Source: Anoplopoma fimbria (Eukaryota > Chordata > Actinopteri > Perciformes > Anoplopomatidae). Taken from it: 64,000 nucleotides of DNA. The DNA lies in assembly GCF_027596085.1 (NCBI RefSeq), contig NC_072460.1, positions 10,092,231 to 10,156,230 of the forward strand, given 5' to 3'. Every line of letters begins with the position of its first letter. The first letter of the stretch is position 1. The notes beneath the pieces are model-generated. The model searched no databases. It worked only from the letters and a program-made list of their open reading frames with translations, and was not told the origin of the DNA. Below are positions 48,108-61,699 of the stretch, in pieces. The translations under genes and the position numbers were made by a program.

Positions 48108-48153
<46 letters not shown>

Positions 48154-48475
48154 CGGATCGACCCTCCCCGGTGCGACTCAGACATTCTCAGACAGTTTTC
48201 TTTAAACATTTCCAGACAAAAGAGAAACAAAAATGGCAGCCCTTATTTTTTATAAGGCGGGACGCCATATTCTGCAGACCCCCCAAAAAATGTAGGAGCA
48301 TGAACATGTAATCGCGAAGGGGAGCGAAGGAGAAGCGACCCGCCGCCGACACAAAGGTGTGTTTATCATGTCAAAGGCATGAATGATTGTTTACGGCGAA
48401 TAGCAGGTTTGAATAGCCCGGCCTCCCCCAGCTCTTAAAAAAAACTGACACTTCCTACAACAACCATGCCCTGCA

Positions 48476-48514
<39 letters not shown>

Positions 48515-48799
48515 AGCACGGAAACGGACAAGATGCAGGCTCGACCCAAACCCAGAGCGATTAAAACAACCGTAGCAACGCGTTAAGGTCATAATGAACC
48601 CGGCGCACAATGTCCCTTCTCCCCCCCCACAAAAAAAAACGCTGTGCCATCTCAACCACATTTCACTTTTTTTTCCCCCACACACATTCTGCAACTTTTG
48701 GACGAATCAAAGGACAGCAAATTGCATTTTTGTGCACATTGCACGCATCTAAGGAGAAAATGCACAGCAGCGAAGACACGAACAGACATGCACAAATAC
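46917..48799 (-). other. znf362: znf362 5' intron
   Basis: Lies between a putative non-coding first exon and the exon with the start codon (acceptor TTTCAG ends just before 46916). It contains a 40-base poly(T) at 48111-48150 and a 35-base poly(A) at 48479-48513. Sequence around 48300-48430 is CpG-richer than its surroundings. Confidence 0.5.
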
Positions 48800-48960
48800 C
48801 TGGCGTTCCGATTGCAGATTATTGTCTTGCTCGTAGGCTAAGCTATAATATAAAAGGTTGATGTTCTTTCTGCCTGCTTCCCAGTCGGACCACCGCTTCC
48901 GGGTCGCTTTGTTCACTTCTGGGTGCTGCTGCTGCAGGCTCAGTGCAGTACAGACACAGA
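48800..48960 (-). promoter_or_regulatory. znf362: znf362 first non-coding exon and promoter (probable)
   Basis: A donor, CCAG then GTATTT on the - strand, ends an exon at 48800. Sequence upstream is GC-richer (GAAGTGAACAAAGCGACCCG on the - strand). The 5' limit is not determined. Confidence 0.4.
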
Positions 48961-51000
48961 GGGAGGAATTCAGCTAATGTTGTTTTGGATATTTTTTTAC
49001 ACGATGACCTGCTCTAATAACGTTAAATGGGCACCGCATGTATGATTAATCTAATAACGTTATTTCTGCGCGTTGTCTGGGTTGGATTTAGCCGACAGAT
49101 CCGCAGGGGTGGAAGTCCTAAAATAGCAACGCCACAGTGTAAAAATACTCCCATTACAAAGAAAAATAGCCCGCTGCATCCAAAAGGTCACTTTAGTCAA
49201 GTACTGGCTGCTAAATATACCGAAAATATCTAAAGAAAAAAATGGTTAAATACGACAAAATATCTCATTTCAGAGGTTAAATTACTTCAACTACTCAAAG
49301 TGATGTCGTTGGGTATTTTCATTTGCAATATGCATCATATTTTCAGTCCATCTGTTTCATAATAGCTATGTGAAATCCTACAATACTACAAGGACAGTCC
49401 CAGACAGATACATGCAGTGAAGTAATAACTATAATATTTCTAAAATGATGTGGAGGGGGAAAAAAGCAGCCTACTCCAAAAACAAAATGAAGCAATCAAA
49501 ATGATAGTTAAAACTTATATATACATGTATCCCGATCTAATAAGTCAAAAGTCATCTGTAAACTCCCAATAAGATATTAGCAGCTCAAATATTGTTCTTT
49601 ATTTTACCAGATAAAACCTTACCTTCTGAGCCATGTGTTTCTTTATATACCAAGGTTATGTGCAGACTTTACTGTGGACCGTATACTGTCTAAAGACTAT
49701 ATATACACACATTATAACTACTGTAGTGTCAACATTAAGTTGAGTTAAAACTTCAAAGACAATGTTTTAACAGCATTTCAATCACCATATTTCTCTGTCA
49801 AACAGGAATGTTTTGGGACTTGCGTTATTGAGACAGTGTTGAAATTACAGTTATATGTAGCTTCGACCTCTATAACATTTGATATTCAGCCACATTTATC
49901 TCAATCGTAACTGTCACGTCTAGACGGCTTCTGACCTCCAAATATCCAAATCAATACTTACTGGATGGACTGAGGACGGTTTTATCTTGAGCAAGTAATT
50001 AATGTGCACTTCCTTTCTGCCATGCACCATCGATCTGTCAGTATTACATACTCACATCTTGTAGGTGCCCCATGCCATTTAAATATTGTTTCGTGATAAA
50101 ACATCTGAATTGAAATCATTATTTCACTTAGTTACTGAACAGTTGTAGACATAATTCAAATGTAATCTCAGTGTCAGGCCATGAAACAAACAAACCAAAA
50201 AATCGAGACTTCAATCCATAAAGCTGGTTAAAATCCTAATTTCAATTAACTTTTGTAAGAAAGTAAATAAATCATTTAGCCTGTTGTTACATATATATGT
50301 TACTGTCCATATTGCTTATATATATAAGGTATATATACATACATTAATAGGCCAAGACAGAGATTTTTCCATTGAACACTCACCCAGGTGAGGTTTACTG
50401 CAGTATATATGGTATCCCCTTATTTTAATGTGTGTTCGAAGGCAGTCAATTAGACTTTCATGTCTGTTCGATTTTTCATTAATATTCGTCCCGCTGATCA
50501 GGGATTCAGTTTGCTGTACTTGAGTGATCCTCAATCCGATACCTTCCTACAATCTCATCTATATTTGTATCTTTTGTTTTAGTCTCGCTTATGAAGAAAA
50601 GGAAAATAGAGTTGCATCATAGCCGCTAATGTGACTAGTATATCGAGTGTACCCACCCTCTTTTTACACACACCACCACCACCACCACCACCTACATCCA
50701 AACACTGTATCCCGCCCATAAATTATTCTGATGTACGTAAAATGATTATGTCAGCTGTGCAGGGGAATTATAGGAAACGATCAGGCGGAGGAACTCATTG
50801 ACGTTGCCTACGCGGGGTTACATGACCTCACTGTGTTTCCTGTTTCTCGCACCACTTCTCAAAGGATTTCAAAGAACTGACAGCTCTGACACACAAACAC
50901 ACACAGGCTTCCTTTAACACTTTATTTGACTCAGCTTAGGAGGAAATTTACTGATGGCTTAAAGTCAGAATTCGTCATCCTTCGGGTGATTTTGGTGTTG
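48961..51000. other. intergenic gap between divergent znf362 and the death receptor gene
   Basis: AT-rich, no conserved coding sequence seen. It contains a (CAC)n run near 50672-50692. The right end (about 50760-51000) is probably the promoter and 5' UTR of the receptor gene. Confidence 0.5.
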
Positions 51001-51110
51001 TCCTCGCCTGGTGATGTCTGTTTTGTGATCCTCTAAATTTTTGTTTTTCACATGAGATTAACACTCATCTAAAGTTGATTTCTTAATTCCTCACGGTCTA
51101 CTCTTTCACC

Positions 51111-54100
51111 ATGGATTTTGTTTTGGTGAGTAATTCAAATCAGATGGTTTATTTGGATCCCTTTCACGGTTGTTCCAGGGATGATTTAGCTTCTATGAGT
51201 GGACTTGACATCATCATCACTCATCGTTACAGTAGCTGTTGTCTCTGTATTGCAGTTACCATGAAAGTGACCAAACAAAAATACATTATTCGCTAAATAA
51301 ACCCAGTTAAATGCTTTGATTCAAATTGAAATGCCTATATTTATTTAAAGAACTTGTCATGTGTGTATTCTTTGGTGACATTAATCACTTTAGAGCATTG
51401 GTGACTCGAGAAGATTTGGAGTACTGAGAGAGAGATATAGACAGTATATACATATAGTCTCACTGGTGGTTTCAGTTTTTAAGAGTTAACATTGAAGCAC
51501 AGCATGTTGCTTCTTAGATGTTTATGCAAAACACCAAGGTTGTAATTTCGATGCGAGGTGTCAAGAAGCTATATGTGGATGATTAATGGTGGTTCTCTGT
51601 CATGATCTTGCAACTCTGGAGCAGCAAAGTCTACACATTTAATAACCTAATAAATTTGTCTGATTATTGGGATTATCTACGCTATTGTTTGATCCACGGA
51701 TTATTTGAGTATTCATTTGGTCTGTAGAATATCAGATGACTTTCTTTGTTTGATCAGTAGTCTAAAGCCCAAAGATATTCAATCTACTGTCATAAAAGAC
51801 AAACAGAAAACTTTTAATTTTTAGAAACTCAATTCACAGACTTTTTGCAATTATTATTCACTTTTGGTTGAAAAAATGAATAATAATTTGGTTGATTAAT
51901 TGATTAATCGCTTCAGCAATAAGATTAATTTATCTGTGACCAAAAGATGCAAGTGCTTGTTTCACAATGGCTGGCAGATTAAACTCTGTAAAAATAGTGA
52001 TCACTGGACAACAATCCCGCAACCCAATTACACTGAGCTCTTTGATTTGTTCCCTGCTGCCACCCAACAATGGGTAAGCAAGGAATGACCTGTGTAAAGG
52101 ACCCCTTTAGAGAAGATCATTTTTGCCCACAGAGTTCAGCATACCCTTGTCTAACTTCCTCGGCACGCAGGTTAAAAAAAGTATTATTTCTTTCAGTTTT
52201 CTGAGGGTTTGGAAATTGCCCTATACTGCAAAAGTGTGTAGTATCTATTTTATGCAAGACAAACCATCCATCTCCTTTTTTTGATCACATGAAGCAACAA
52301 TGGGAAGAGACAAATATCAGAAATGTCTTGGTGTTTAGCAAGGGTTAGGTTTATTCCTCATCAATATGCATAAGGCGTGGGTCGCTTCACGTTTTTTTAC
52401 TACTTCAAAGGCTCCATCTTTTTTCAGGAGTGGGTATGAATTGTTAAAAATGAGGGTGTGACCCGGGCACCCACTGCCATATTGTTTGAACAGGGGTTTT
52501 TGATACCCTTTTAAACTGTTATTAATCCACATTCAGGGTGGTCTCCAAGAAAGTTAAGATCAATGAACTTCAATAAGTTCTGGCAAACTTTTCTGTTCTA
52601 TTTAAAAAAAATGGACAAATCCCCATTCATAAAATAAGATAAAATAAGATAAGATAATCCTTTATTAGTCCCTCAGCGGGGTAATTTGCAGGCTTACAGC
52701 AGCATAGAGTAAAGTTCATGTACTTTTTTTGTCTCTTTTCCTCTCTTTTGCATTTTTAGAGTATTTGTTTATTTATGGCATGGATGTAAAGTAATTGAAT
52801 ATAAATATTAAATAACTTGGAGACCTGTTTGATATCTTAAGCGCATGGAAATCCAAAAACAAAAGATGCCGATGGAATTACTTGATGAGTCGTATTGAGC
52901 CACTTTTCCTCTACAGCTGTCCTTTTATATGGCATCTGTAGTGGCAATGTGTCAGTTGATTTGTGAGCATCTTCCTACCCACAACGACTTGAAACCTTAT
53001 CTTTTGTTTTAGGTATTGATGTTTGCCTACCTTTCCACTGGACAGAGTGAAAGAGAGGTTACAGAACAAAAGGGGGATCTATGTTATAACATGTGCCCTG
53101 CTGGTAAGTTAACCAGAGGCGGTATGCAATGACCTTGTCTATTACAGATTTATTGGATTAACCACATATCAACTCATTCCCTTTCTCCCACTGTTTCCCA
53201 GGATATCATAAAGTCGGTGAGGATTGTGATGATCAAGTCGCAAAGCACAGATGTAAAGAATGCAGCGATGGCAAATTCACAGCATTAGAAAACTTTGTAA
53301 AAGAATGCCATAAGTGTGGCTCATGTGGCAGTAAGTATCTTTTCAAATACCATTATAAAGCAATAGAAACACACACCGACCGCTTGTGGGATATTATGTA
53401 AATTGCATTTGACCGAGATACTTAATTGGATCGACATTTTCTTTAAATTAAAATATGATGTTTTTTTGTTGCAGCTAACACTCCGCTCTTTTCATGCTGA
53501 TTTTTCACTTTTGGGGATCAAAGGAACATTTTTATCTTTGATAAATTAAAATGTAGTGCAAAGTAGCAGGTTTAGGCAATATATCTGAGATTAGAGACTT
53601 TGTTCTGTGAAGGCAACGTGTGAATTCATACACTGAATCACATTCCCATTTTAAATCTGTTAAATCTAACAGGTTAAAGGGTCTCGATCTTATTCTACAG
53701 CATGTAATCCTCTGGTCATCTTGTTCAGGACTAAGTGTTAAATGCTGTGGATTGAGAGAGAAACACTGTGTTTTGATGTTTTCCCAGATTATGAGGTGAA
53801 AAAAAAGAGCTGCACCAGTATAAGTGATGTGGAATGTGACTGTAAGCGGGGATACTTCTCCAAGGCTTCCTATGATTCCAGTGATTGTTCGAGTTGCAGC
53901 TGTGACTATTGTAAACGTAAGTGAAGGCAAAGGGAGTTAAAGCGCTAAACTGGCAATCACAGCTGCCATATTGATTATTATCCTGGCTTATTCAATATAA
54001 TAAACCCTAAAGTGAACATAGAATTCTTTGAACTCTCACATTTTTTCAGACTTTGATCTTTATCCTGACTTCAAAAAGAAGTGCCAGCCCTGCCAAAGGT

Positions 54101-57100
54101 AGGAGATCTTACAATATGATAGCTGTCTTAAACAGACTTATTTGGATTTAATTTGGTGCACACAAACAGAACATTTGCTTTATTTAACCTTTTTCTCTGT
54201 AATACTTACTATCATAATTGTTCCTTTTTTTAAAAATTGTATGATTTATGTATTCTGTGTAAAACATTTTGGCACACTAAATTCAGTATATTTTTCATTC
54301 TATTGTTAACAATTTATTTTGAAAGGCTCTTCTATCATTTTAGTATCGGAGTAGATGGATTTTTTTATTATACAGCTTGCAACTAGAGTTAGGAGTTTGT
54401 TTGTGTATATACTGTGTATCGCTTTCTCTGTCATGTTGACTTGACCAAGCCTGACAAAAACATCTGTAAGGTTGAAACTAAAGCTGAATCAATTTCTTAG
54501 TTAATTGACAGACATCTTTACAGTAAAATGTAGATAATTAATTGTTTCAATAGTTTAATCAAGCAAAAAATTAAACTATTTGTTGACTCAAGCTTTTCAA
54601 ATGTTATAATTGGCTTTATGCTGTTTAGATTAGTTAAAACATTTTTTTTTATTGTTGGGCGGACATTTTTAGTACACGGACAACTTATTTTTCTTTAACA
54701 GCCTTTTAATCTTGATCCATAAGTCATTAATTAATAATTTCAACACTGCACACACATGACAGGATAACAATAGTCAGGTGCCCTTAAGAATCATTGAAAC
54801 AGTTTTTGCTCTAACTATTCCTTCTGTTCATACTGACCATTGGAAGATCACTTTCAAATGCATTTTTAATCTAAGCAGATAGGGACAGAATCCGCAGGAC
54901 ACAAATCTCCATCTTTTTTGTTACTATGCTATCCCTCCTCTTCAGCTCAGCAGGGAGACACTCTCCAGGCAAACACAAGTTTGATTACATCATTAAGGGA
55001 CTTTTAACGTCCATTTTAAAATGTAAAATATTTTATGTTCATATGGGCTCCTGACTACTGTTTTAAGACTTAAAAGATAAAAAGCAATGGATAAATGTGT
55101 TGTCAGAATCCTGTGTTGTCTATTTTTCAGCTGTTTGGAATCGTCAGAATGCCAGAAGAAATGTCCATTTTCACTTTTTACAAATTCTTCCACGGCTGCA
55201 ACCACATCTGCATCTGCATCTGCATCTGCATCTACATCTACAGCTGCAAGAACCATCAAATCAAATCATCCTGTTGTGGATCCATTTCCACGTCACTGTT
55301 AGTGCTAACTATGTACTGTACTTTAACAAATGACACAACAGAATAACTCACCTTTCCATGGTTTTGTAGTTTTGTGATCCGTATGCCCAAACATACTTTA
55401 TACTCACATAAGCTGTGGATATTTTAGTAAGTTAGTATTATTCAAGCTATCCTGTGGATCATACAGAGCTGATCAATTAGATTTGATGGGCAGTAGAATG
55501 ATGTCAGTGTTTCTGTGTGTCCATATCAGCGAATGAAATGCACGGGCTGATTCTCGTGGTGGTTCTGGTGATACTTCTGTTATTCCTTTGGCTCCTGCTG
55601 CTCTTCGCCAGGAGCCCCTTCAGATATCCAGACAGTTGTCTCTGCTGGAGCGTGAATAAAGACCTTCAGCCACCTCTCGAGGACCCCAGATTCAACGGTA
55701 ACCACTGTTGGAATGTATCCAAGCATATTTACTTCAGTACAGTTTTGTAGTTCTTGTACTTTACTTGACTCTGTACAGCTCAAGTTTCAAGTTATTTTAG
55801 AGATCAATATTTTACATTAAAAAATGTATGATTAGCTTGTAAATATGACACAGTGTTATGTATTTAACTAAACTGAACATTGAAGTGCTTCTTACACAAG
55901 ACTCAATCTTTGAAGACAATCCACATTATAATACATAATAATTTGACACCGCCATCAGCCATTATGGCAAAACATTAGTACTTCCAATATATTTTGCTGG
56001 AAATATTTTGTACTTGAATGCAGGGCCTTTACTTATAGTAGAGTGTTTTTACTTTGTGGTATTGTTACTCGTGCTTAAGTAAAGTATCTAAGTACTTTCC
56101 ACTGCTCACAGTAATAGAAGTAGCTACACACTGGTGCTTGGGGGTTTGGTAGTTGGAGAGATTCACACATAGTGGACAAATATTTGTTTGTAGATATGCA
56201 GCATTTTCAGTGTTAAACCAAAATATATATTTTTAACTGATTGTCTTGTTTTTAATAAATGTGCTTTCTCTACTGAGCACATTCAAGCAGGAAGCTTACT
56301 GATAATATCTGCTTTCCTCCACACAGAACAAAGCAGTCATCAAGGCAGCAGCCCGGACACGCTGGTTTGTGCTCATTTACGCATTTTGTGTTCTGTTGAG
56401 ATTCAGATCTAGATTGTAGCAGTACTGTAGGTGGACAGTCAGAGGGCTTTGTAAAACAAGAACAAACAAGAACAAAGGTGAAATGTTGATCACATTTTAT
56501 AGTGAAATTGAACCAAAGCTATGATATTATTTTTTTTGTGATTTAGAAATACTGAAGAATTTCAGCCATCACTCTCTAACATTTAAGAGATGTGGTTGCA
56601 ACAACGATTTTGATTTCCTCTTTCTTTTTTGTCCTTTCAAGACATTAAACATATCTGAGAATACTCCTATGATGACTCTCAGTCAGAGTCCAGCCATGCC
56701 AGAACATCCAGCCCACATCAGTCCTCTAGACGCTGAACACAAAGGTAAGATTAAGTATTTGATGCCCGGCTACAATGCACAGCCTGTGAAAGACTGGGTT
56801 GGGCAATTTTTCAATATTTTGTGATGTTTGATGTAACTGTTTCTCTCCTGGTGCATTTAAAATTGTGCTAAAAAATGGACAGGGACTACTTTGTGGCAAA
56901 CGGCAATTTCATATTTAGGCCATGGAGTTACCCAAGGCTTTGATCTCGGGTTTCCCCTTTAAAATGGAAGGTCAGAGGTCATCTCATGATATGATCACTG
57001 CTACCAACAATGATGTCAATAGCATCATAGGAGACATGCATAAAAGTAAAAGGCAGCTCAGAGGTGTTATGATCTACTGAATCAAACAGTAATGTAATCA

Positions 57101-59414
57101 TCACCCCCTTTAAGCAGAGTACATTCCATACTGTGGTTAGATGTGAAAGCAGACTCATATTTATAAAAGAAACATTTTGCTTCTTGAAAGTAATAACCTA
57201 CTTTCTCTACAACTGCAAAGAAATATTTGTGAAACTGGTCAACAATAGAGTCAAGTCAAGATTTCTTCAGGAGGGGTTATGGAACAATATTTGTGAGGTG
57301 AGCTGGTAGTAAAGATAAACTGGTAATTTGAAGAAAGAAGGAGCAAACTACCTCAAACTTCCTATTTGAAAAAAAGAAGTATAGGAGAATGTGAAATAGA
57401 TACATGTTCTCTGAGATCTCAGAGAGCACGTTTAAATAGATTAGAAAGAAGTTGTATAAAAGGTATGCAATTGTCGAAGGTCTAAATTAGGGCAAAAACT
57501 GGAAGTATCCACTCTGCTGAAGTGAAGTGTCCTTGAGCAAGAAACTAACTCCTTTATAGGTGATGGTTAGCGAGTATTGATACTTCAAATACAAATAATG
57601 CTGCTCTAACATTGATGCTGGGAGTTCTAGTTAGTTTGGAACACCTACCGATTCAAGGTAAAGTTTCAGTTGTATCTGATTTACCAACTCAATCCCTCAA
57701 CTATTATCACTATTATTTTTCCGAAGTATGATAATGTATTGTTAAATGTCAATTTGTCAACAACAAACCCTCTCTCAATCACCATCTACCTTTGTCTAAC
57801 GTCTACCGTCTTATAATGACAACCACAAACATTTTAGTTTTATTGTTCATGGATGCATTTTGATTCATGCAATACTTACTTTCTTTAAAAACAACTCTAT
57901 TCACCAAGTGGTAAACCTTTTGTACATTTCCTCTGTTTCCTGTTCTCCAAAAGCGTTGGACTCTCTCTTCATCTGAATTAGGCCTCTTGCAAGGTGTAGA
58001 TTCTTTGTTAAATTATTGCAATTCCAGTGTCAGCTCACAAGGAAAGAGTTTATAATGTTTTGTTTTATTTTATTTGATCCGGTACAGCTTTTTCAGCTTT
58101 GCTCTTAGCGTTTAACCCATCTCAACTGCAGCATCACTTGTCATCATGTCACTTGTGCCAAACATCTAGTGACACCTCTGCTTGTTTAGCACACTAGTTA
58201 TCATTGATCAGCCCTGTGGCCCACAGTGTCAAAGTGGAAACTGGGAAACAGGACGCCCCCTCACTTTTTCACTTTTTTCGTCAGCAATTCAACATTAGAG
58301 GAAATGGCAAATCAGATAATGAGTGCACGTCACTTAACTGTGAACAATTTGCACCCGTAAACATCATATTTCAACCTCTTTGAAATTGTCCACATCCACA
58401 CATGTTCAGATTTTATTTATAGTAATAGAAGTGGGAAAGGTTGATGAAGCCACGTAGATTTTAACATTTCTATTGCTTATTCTCTGAAGCTTTGATTTGA
58501 TTAGTTTCCTTTATCTGAAGCAAAGTGCGGTAGATCCATGCTTCACTCTAAATAATAACATTTAAATTGTAACTTACTAATTGCCTGATACAGGTCTATG
58601 TTGCCAGGTAAACCTCTGAAATTCAAGTAAAATTCTACTTTTAGAACAACTACTGCGTTTCCTGTTTTTCATGACATCACGTTATGGTGTCTGGCACTTG
58701 TGATCAAGCTGAAAACCCCCTTGTGTTTGTAGTGCTGTTGGCATTGTGGTAAGGATTGTCTTCTGTATTTCCTTTCATAACATAGACATGGTGGTTATCT
58801 CCTCTGCTTTAACTTTCAGGGAAATTTTATTAGGTTGACACATTATAACAAAACTGCACCCAGGTCACTGAATACTAAGTGCTAACTAGACTTCAATAGT
58901 ACCTGAACTTTACAATAATTAATGTAGTCCTCTTCTCGCATGGTATACTCAAATGCCATTGGACAGTTTCTTTATCTTGATGACCTTTATGGTTTAGTTT
59001 GTATCTGGGTTCACAGACAGCAGGCTCTTGTAGCTGACCTTTTCCACAGCAGAGTTTTCAGTGTCCTCTTTTTGTCTGCATTCTCTTCTTTCAGCCGTCA
59101 GACAGCATTCGCAATCGGATCAGTGGCCGGCCATCGTCCTCTATGCGATTATCAAGGAGGTGCCCCTGCGTAGGTGGAAGGAGTTCTTGCGTCTGCTCTC
59201 GCTCACTGATCAGCAGCTGGAGCGGGTGGAGCTGGAGGCCGGTTTGGGTCTGGGCTCCATAGAGAGGCAGTACCAGATGCTGAGGCTGTGGAGCCAGTGT
59301 TCCTCTGCGAGGCTGAACGACGTCTTCTCTGCCTTGCACTACATGGATTTATCTGGCTGTGCCCAGCTCCTGCAAGAAAGTCTAGAGAAGCTACAGCTGG
59401 CAGGCCTGAACTGA
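51111..59414 (+). CDS. tnfrsf25: TNF receptor superfamily death receptor, TNFRSF25 (DR3)-like
   Basis: Exons: 51111-51125, 53013-53103, 53202-53330, 53788-53916, 54050-54098, 55131-55297, 55530-55697, 56327-56364, 56642-56744 and 59095-59414 (TGA). All are in phase and total 402 aa. Exon 1 is only five codons (MDFVL) and joins exon 2 to form a short signal peptide, [16 protein letters not shown]. Cysteine-rich repeats follow ([48 protein letters not shown]), then a Ser/Thr/Ala stalk with repeated TCTGCA units, a membrane span near residues 200-220 and a cytoplasmic tail. The C-terminal death domain begins about residue 307, with [20 protein letters not shown] and a W, C pattern like DR3 and TNFR1. 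HISPLD in the tail resembles DR3 HLSPLD. Such receptors bind a TNF-family ligand at the cell surface and recruit TRADD. Nearby ZNF362 and TTC34 orthologues on human 1p support TNFRSF25. TNFRSF1A is the main alternative. Confidence 0.78.
51768..51917 (+). repeat. dispersed AT-rich repeat, copy 2
   Basis: Shares CCCAAAGATATTCA and GTTGATTAATTGATTAATCG with copy 1 at 43045-43235 and ends in a similar CAG. It lies in intron 1 of the death receptor gene. Confidence 0.5.
52640..52735 (+). repeat. LINE-type 3' end fragment with ATAAGATA repeats
   Basis: AAATAAGATA repeats run into TCCTTTATTAGTCCCTCAGC then GGGGTAATTTGCAG, a motif shared by many fish retroposon tails. Confidence 0.55.
54470..54650 (-). 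repeat. dispersed AT-rich repeat, copy 3, reversed
   Basis: Reads as a diverged reverse-strand relative of copies 1 and 2 (AGCTGAATCAATTTC, TTAGTTAATTGACAG, AATTAATTGTTTCAATAG). It lies in the intron after exon 54050-54098. Confidence 0.4.
56745..59094 (+). other. tnfrsf25: last intron of the death receptor gene
   Basis: A 2.35-kb intron separates the membrane-proximal tail from the death domain exon. No coding sequence or recognisable full-length mobile element was seen. Confidence 0.6.
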
Positions 59415-60560
59415 AGGTTTCACAGCCTGCAGAAGTTACACAGACCATGGTTTCAAAGGGGCATCGCAGGACAACTGAGGCTGCACATGTGAACATTAAT
59501 GTGTTCAACAGCGGATGCCAGACGTTTCTAACTGTACTACATGGTGCAACCACAGAAAACTGCATTTATGTCACAAATAACTCATACTGAGTAATGTAAA
59601 TGTATATTGCAATCAAGCTGAGAGTTAAATGGCAGTACAGAGCACTGTGGAGATGCTGATAGGCCCAATTACAATTGGGGTATTTCCACTTTTCCTACAT
59701 TCTTTAGGTATTTATGTCATCAAATGCGCTCAAGATAAGTGTATAATGTTTCCTTCTTGAGTGCTTATTGAGTTGAGCTTTTTACTTCCAGAATGACACT
59801 TAAAATGCAGACTGTATTGTACATATCAGAAATACTGGGTTTGGTGCTTTTCAGAATCAGTTGCAGAATGGGGAAAATGGCTTCCTCCAATACATTGAAC
59901 AACAACAATAGTAGCATTTTCAAGAAGGACCTCATGGCATGTTAAAGCTCAGGCAGAACTCTAGTAATCAAGGTGGATACTTCATGCGTGCGGTCTCTTA
60001 AATGCCAACAGTTGAGGGATGTGGTTTTTCAGTAGAATGCTTAAACATATATTTGTGTTACTCTATGATTGTGTATCTGATAAGAAGGAAGTGGTGAAAA
60101 GGAAGAAATGTCCTTCTTTGAATTCTAAAGAAGAAAATATTTATAACTCCAGAAGTTTTAGCATTTAACTATTCAAATTCAAGACTCCTCTTCAGTTTGA
60201 GTATTTAATCTGTGTGAACATTTTAGTGTACATCTGTGATGTTTGAGCAGCACATCTTCTTCTCCTTTGAGAATGAAAGTTTGGTCTAACAACTCAGCTA
60301 CTCATTTTGTTGCGCACCCTTGTAAGGGAAGAATACGTCAGATTTTCAGTTTCCTGCAGATAAATGGTGTCAAGGTGCGGTAGGATGGGTTTTTCCTCAC
60401 CACACATATTCCATCCAAACTGATGGTTTCCATTTGTGGGGCTGGGGTATCTCACAGTGAGAGTTCCTGACTGTAAAGGACTTTGCAGTAAATTAAGTTA
60501 TGAATTATGAATGAATGTTTGAATATGTATCCAGGTCTGCGGTTCGTGGCTTTAAATATA
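59415..60560 (+). other. death receptor 3' UTR and flank
   Basis: AT-rich sequence after the stop codon with no conserved ORF. The transcript end was not fixed with confidence. Confidence 0.4.
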
Positions 60561-60791
60561 TACAGTACCAGTCAAAAGTTTGCGCACACCTTCTCATTCA
60601 ATGGTTTTTCTTTCTTTCTTTCTTTTTCTTTCTTTCTACATTGTAGATTAATATTGAAGACATCCAAACTATGAAGGAACACATATGGAATTATGTGGTA
60701 AACAAACAAATGTTCAACAAACCAGAATATGTTTTATATTATAGATTCTTCAAAGTAGTTGAATGTGTCCAAACTTTTGACTGGTACTGTA
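60561..60791. mobile_element. Tc1/mariner-type MITE
   Basis: Perfect terminal inverted repeats of at least 22 bp (outermost bases TACAGTACCAGTCAAAAG) bracket about 231 bp with no coding capacity. TA at each end fits the target duplication of this superfamily. An imperfect TTTC-repeat run lies at 60607-60638. This is a widespread fish element. Confidence 0.88.
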
Positions 60792-61699
60792 TGTGTGTAT
60801 ATATTTTATAATTATTATTTTAAATGTTTACATTTTGCATATTTTAATACAAAGCTCAATGAGTGGACTATTATACTGACTCTGTTAGGGTTGGGAATGT
60901 TATCCTCACTGGAGTCATCTACATGGTACAAATGTGTGACAACATGGTACTGTAAGCCTAAGTCAGTGTCATAATATATAATACAATTCTTAGCCACAAG
61001 GTGGGAGTGTTGGCTGAGTGTTTGAACAGCAGCAGCTGCTGTGCAGATGAGCACATCGCCATACAAAGAAAATGAAGGCAGGGTGCTTGAGGAGCTTTTA
61101 TTCTTGAGGTGGATTAGACCCATCTCATGAATTGCAAATTGCGAACTGCTTCAGCACAAAGAACAGCTGTCCTACGTTGTCCATATTATTCTTTACATAG
61201 AAAAAGCATAGATCCCATACAGACCCATGTTGTTCACATTGGCAGTATGCTAGTAGACATACAACCACACTATCAGAAGTTCTGAGAGGGTTCAATAAAA
61301 ACATTCACGTTGTTTTGCATAGTACAAAACACATGCTTATATACTGCCAAGTAGCTATCATTTCTGATGAGGAAGTAACTGTACAACTGTACTTGTTTTC
61401 CAAGCGTTTTATTTACCTATATACCAGTAATATCGGGCATAAAAACGCAATTTGTGTTGATAGAAAAAAGAGGCAGATGGCACATTTTGACATGTTAATG
61501 CCACTTTGTAAAAGTCGTCGGAGGGGACGTAATAAACGCCTTTATGGAGATAATGAAACGACTTTTTTTTTTCTCACTTTCACAGCTGTTTCACGATTTC
61601 AGTTCCTAGAAGCACTAACATACTACTCATGTTAGCGAACATTGTGGGTTTTTTTTTATCGCCGCCTTTTAAGCCGTTGAAACAACAAGAGGCGTCTCG

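Noticed and set aside
55087..55346. Overlapping ORFs in three frames through the TCTGCA repeat
   Set aside because: The hexamer repeat is open in several frames on both strands; only the frame in phase with the receptor exons is meaningful.
59095..59414. Death domain assigned to TNFRSF1A
   Set aside because: RRWKEF and the overall pattern fit both, but the HISPLD tail motif and human-1p neighbours favour TNFRSF25. Kept as the main alternative.
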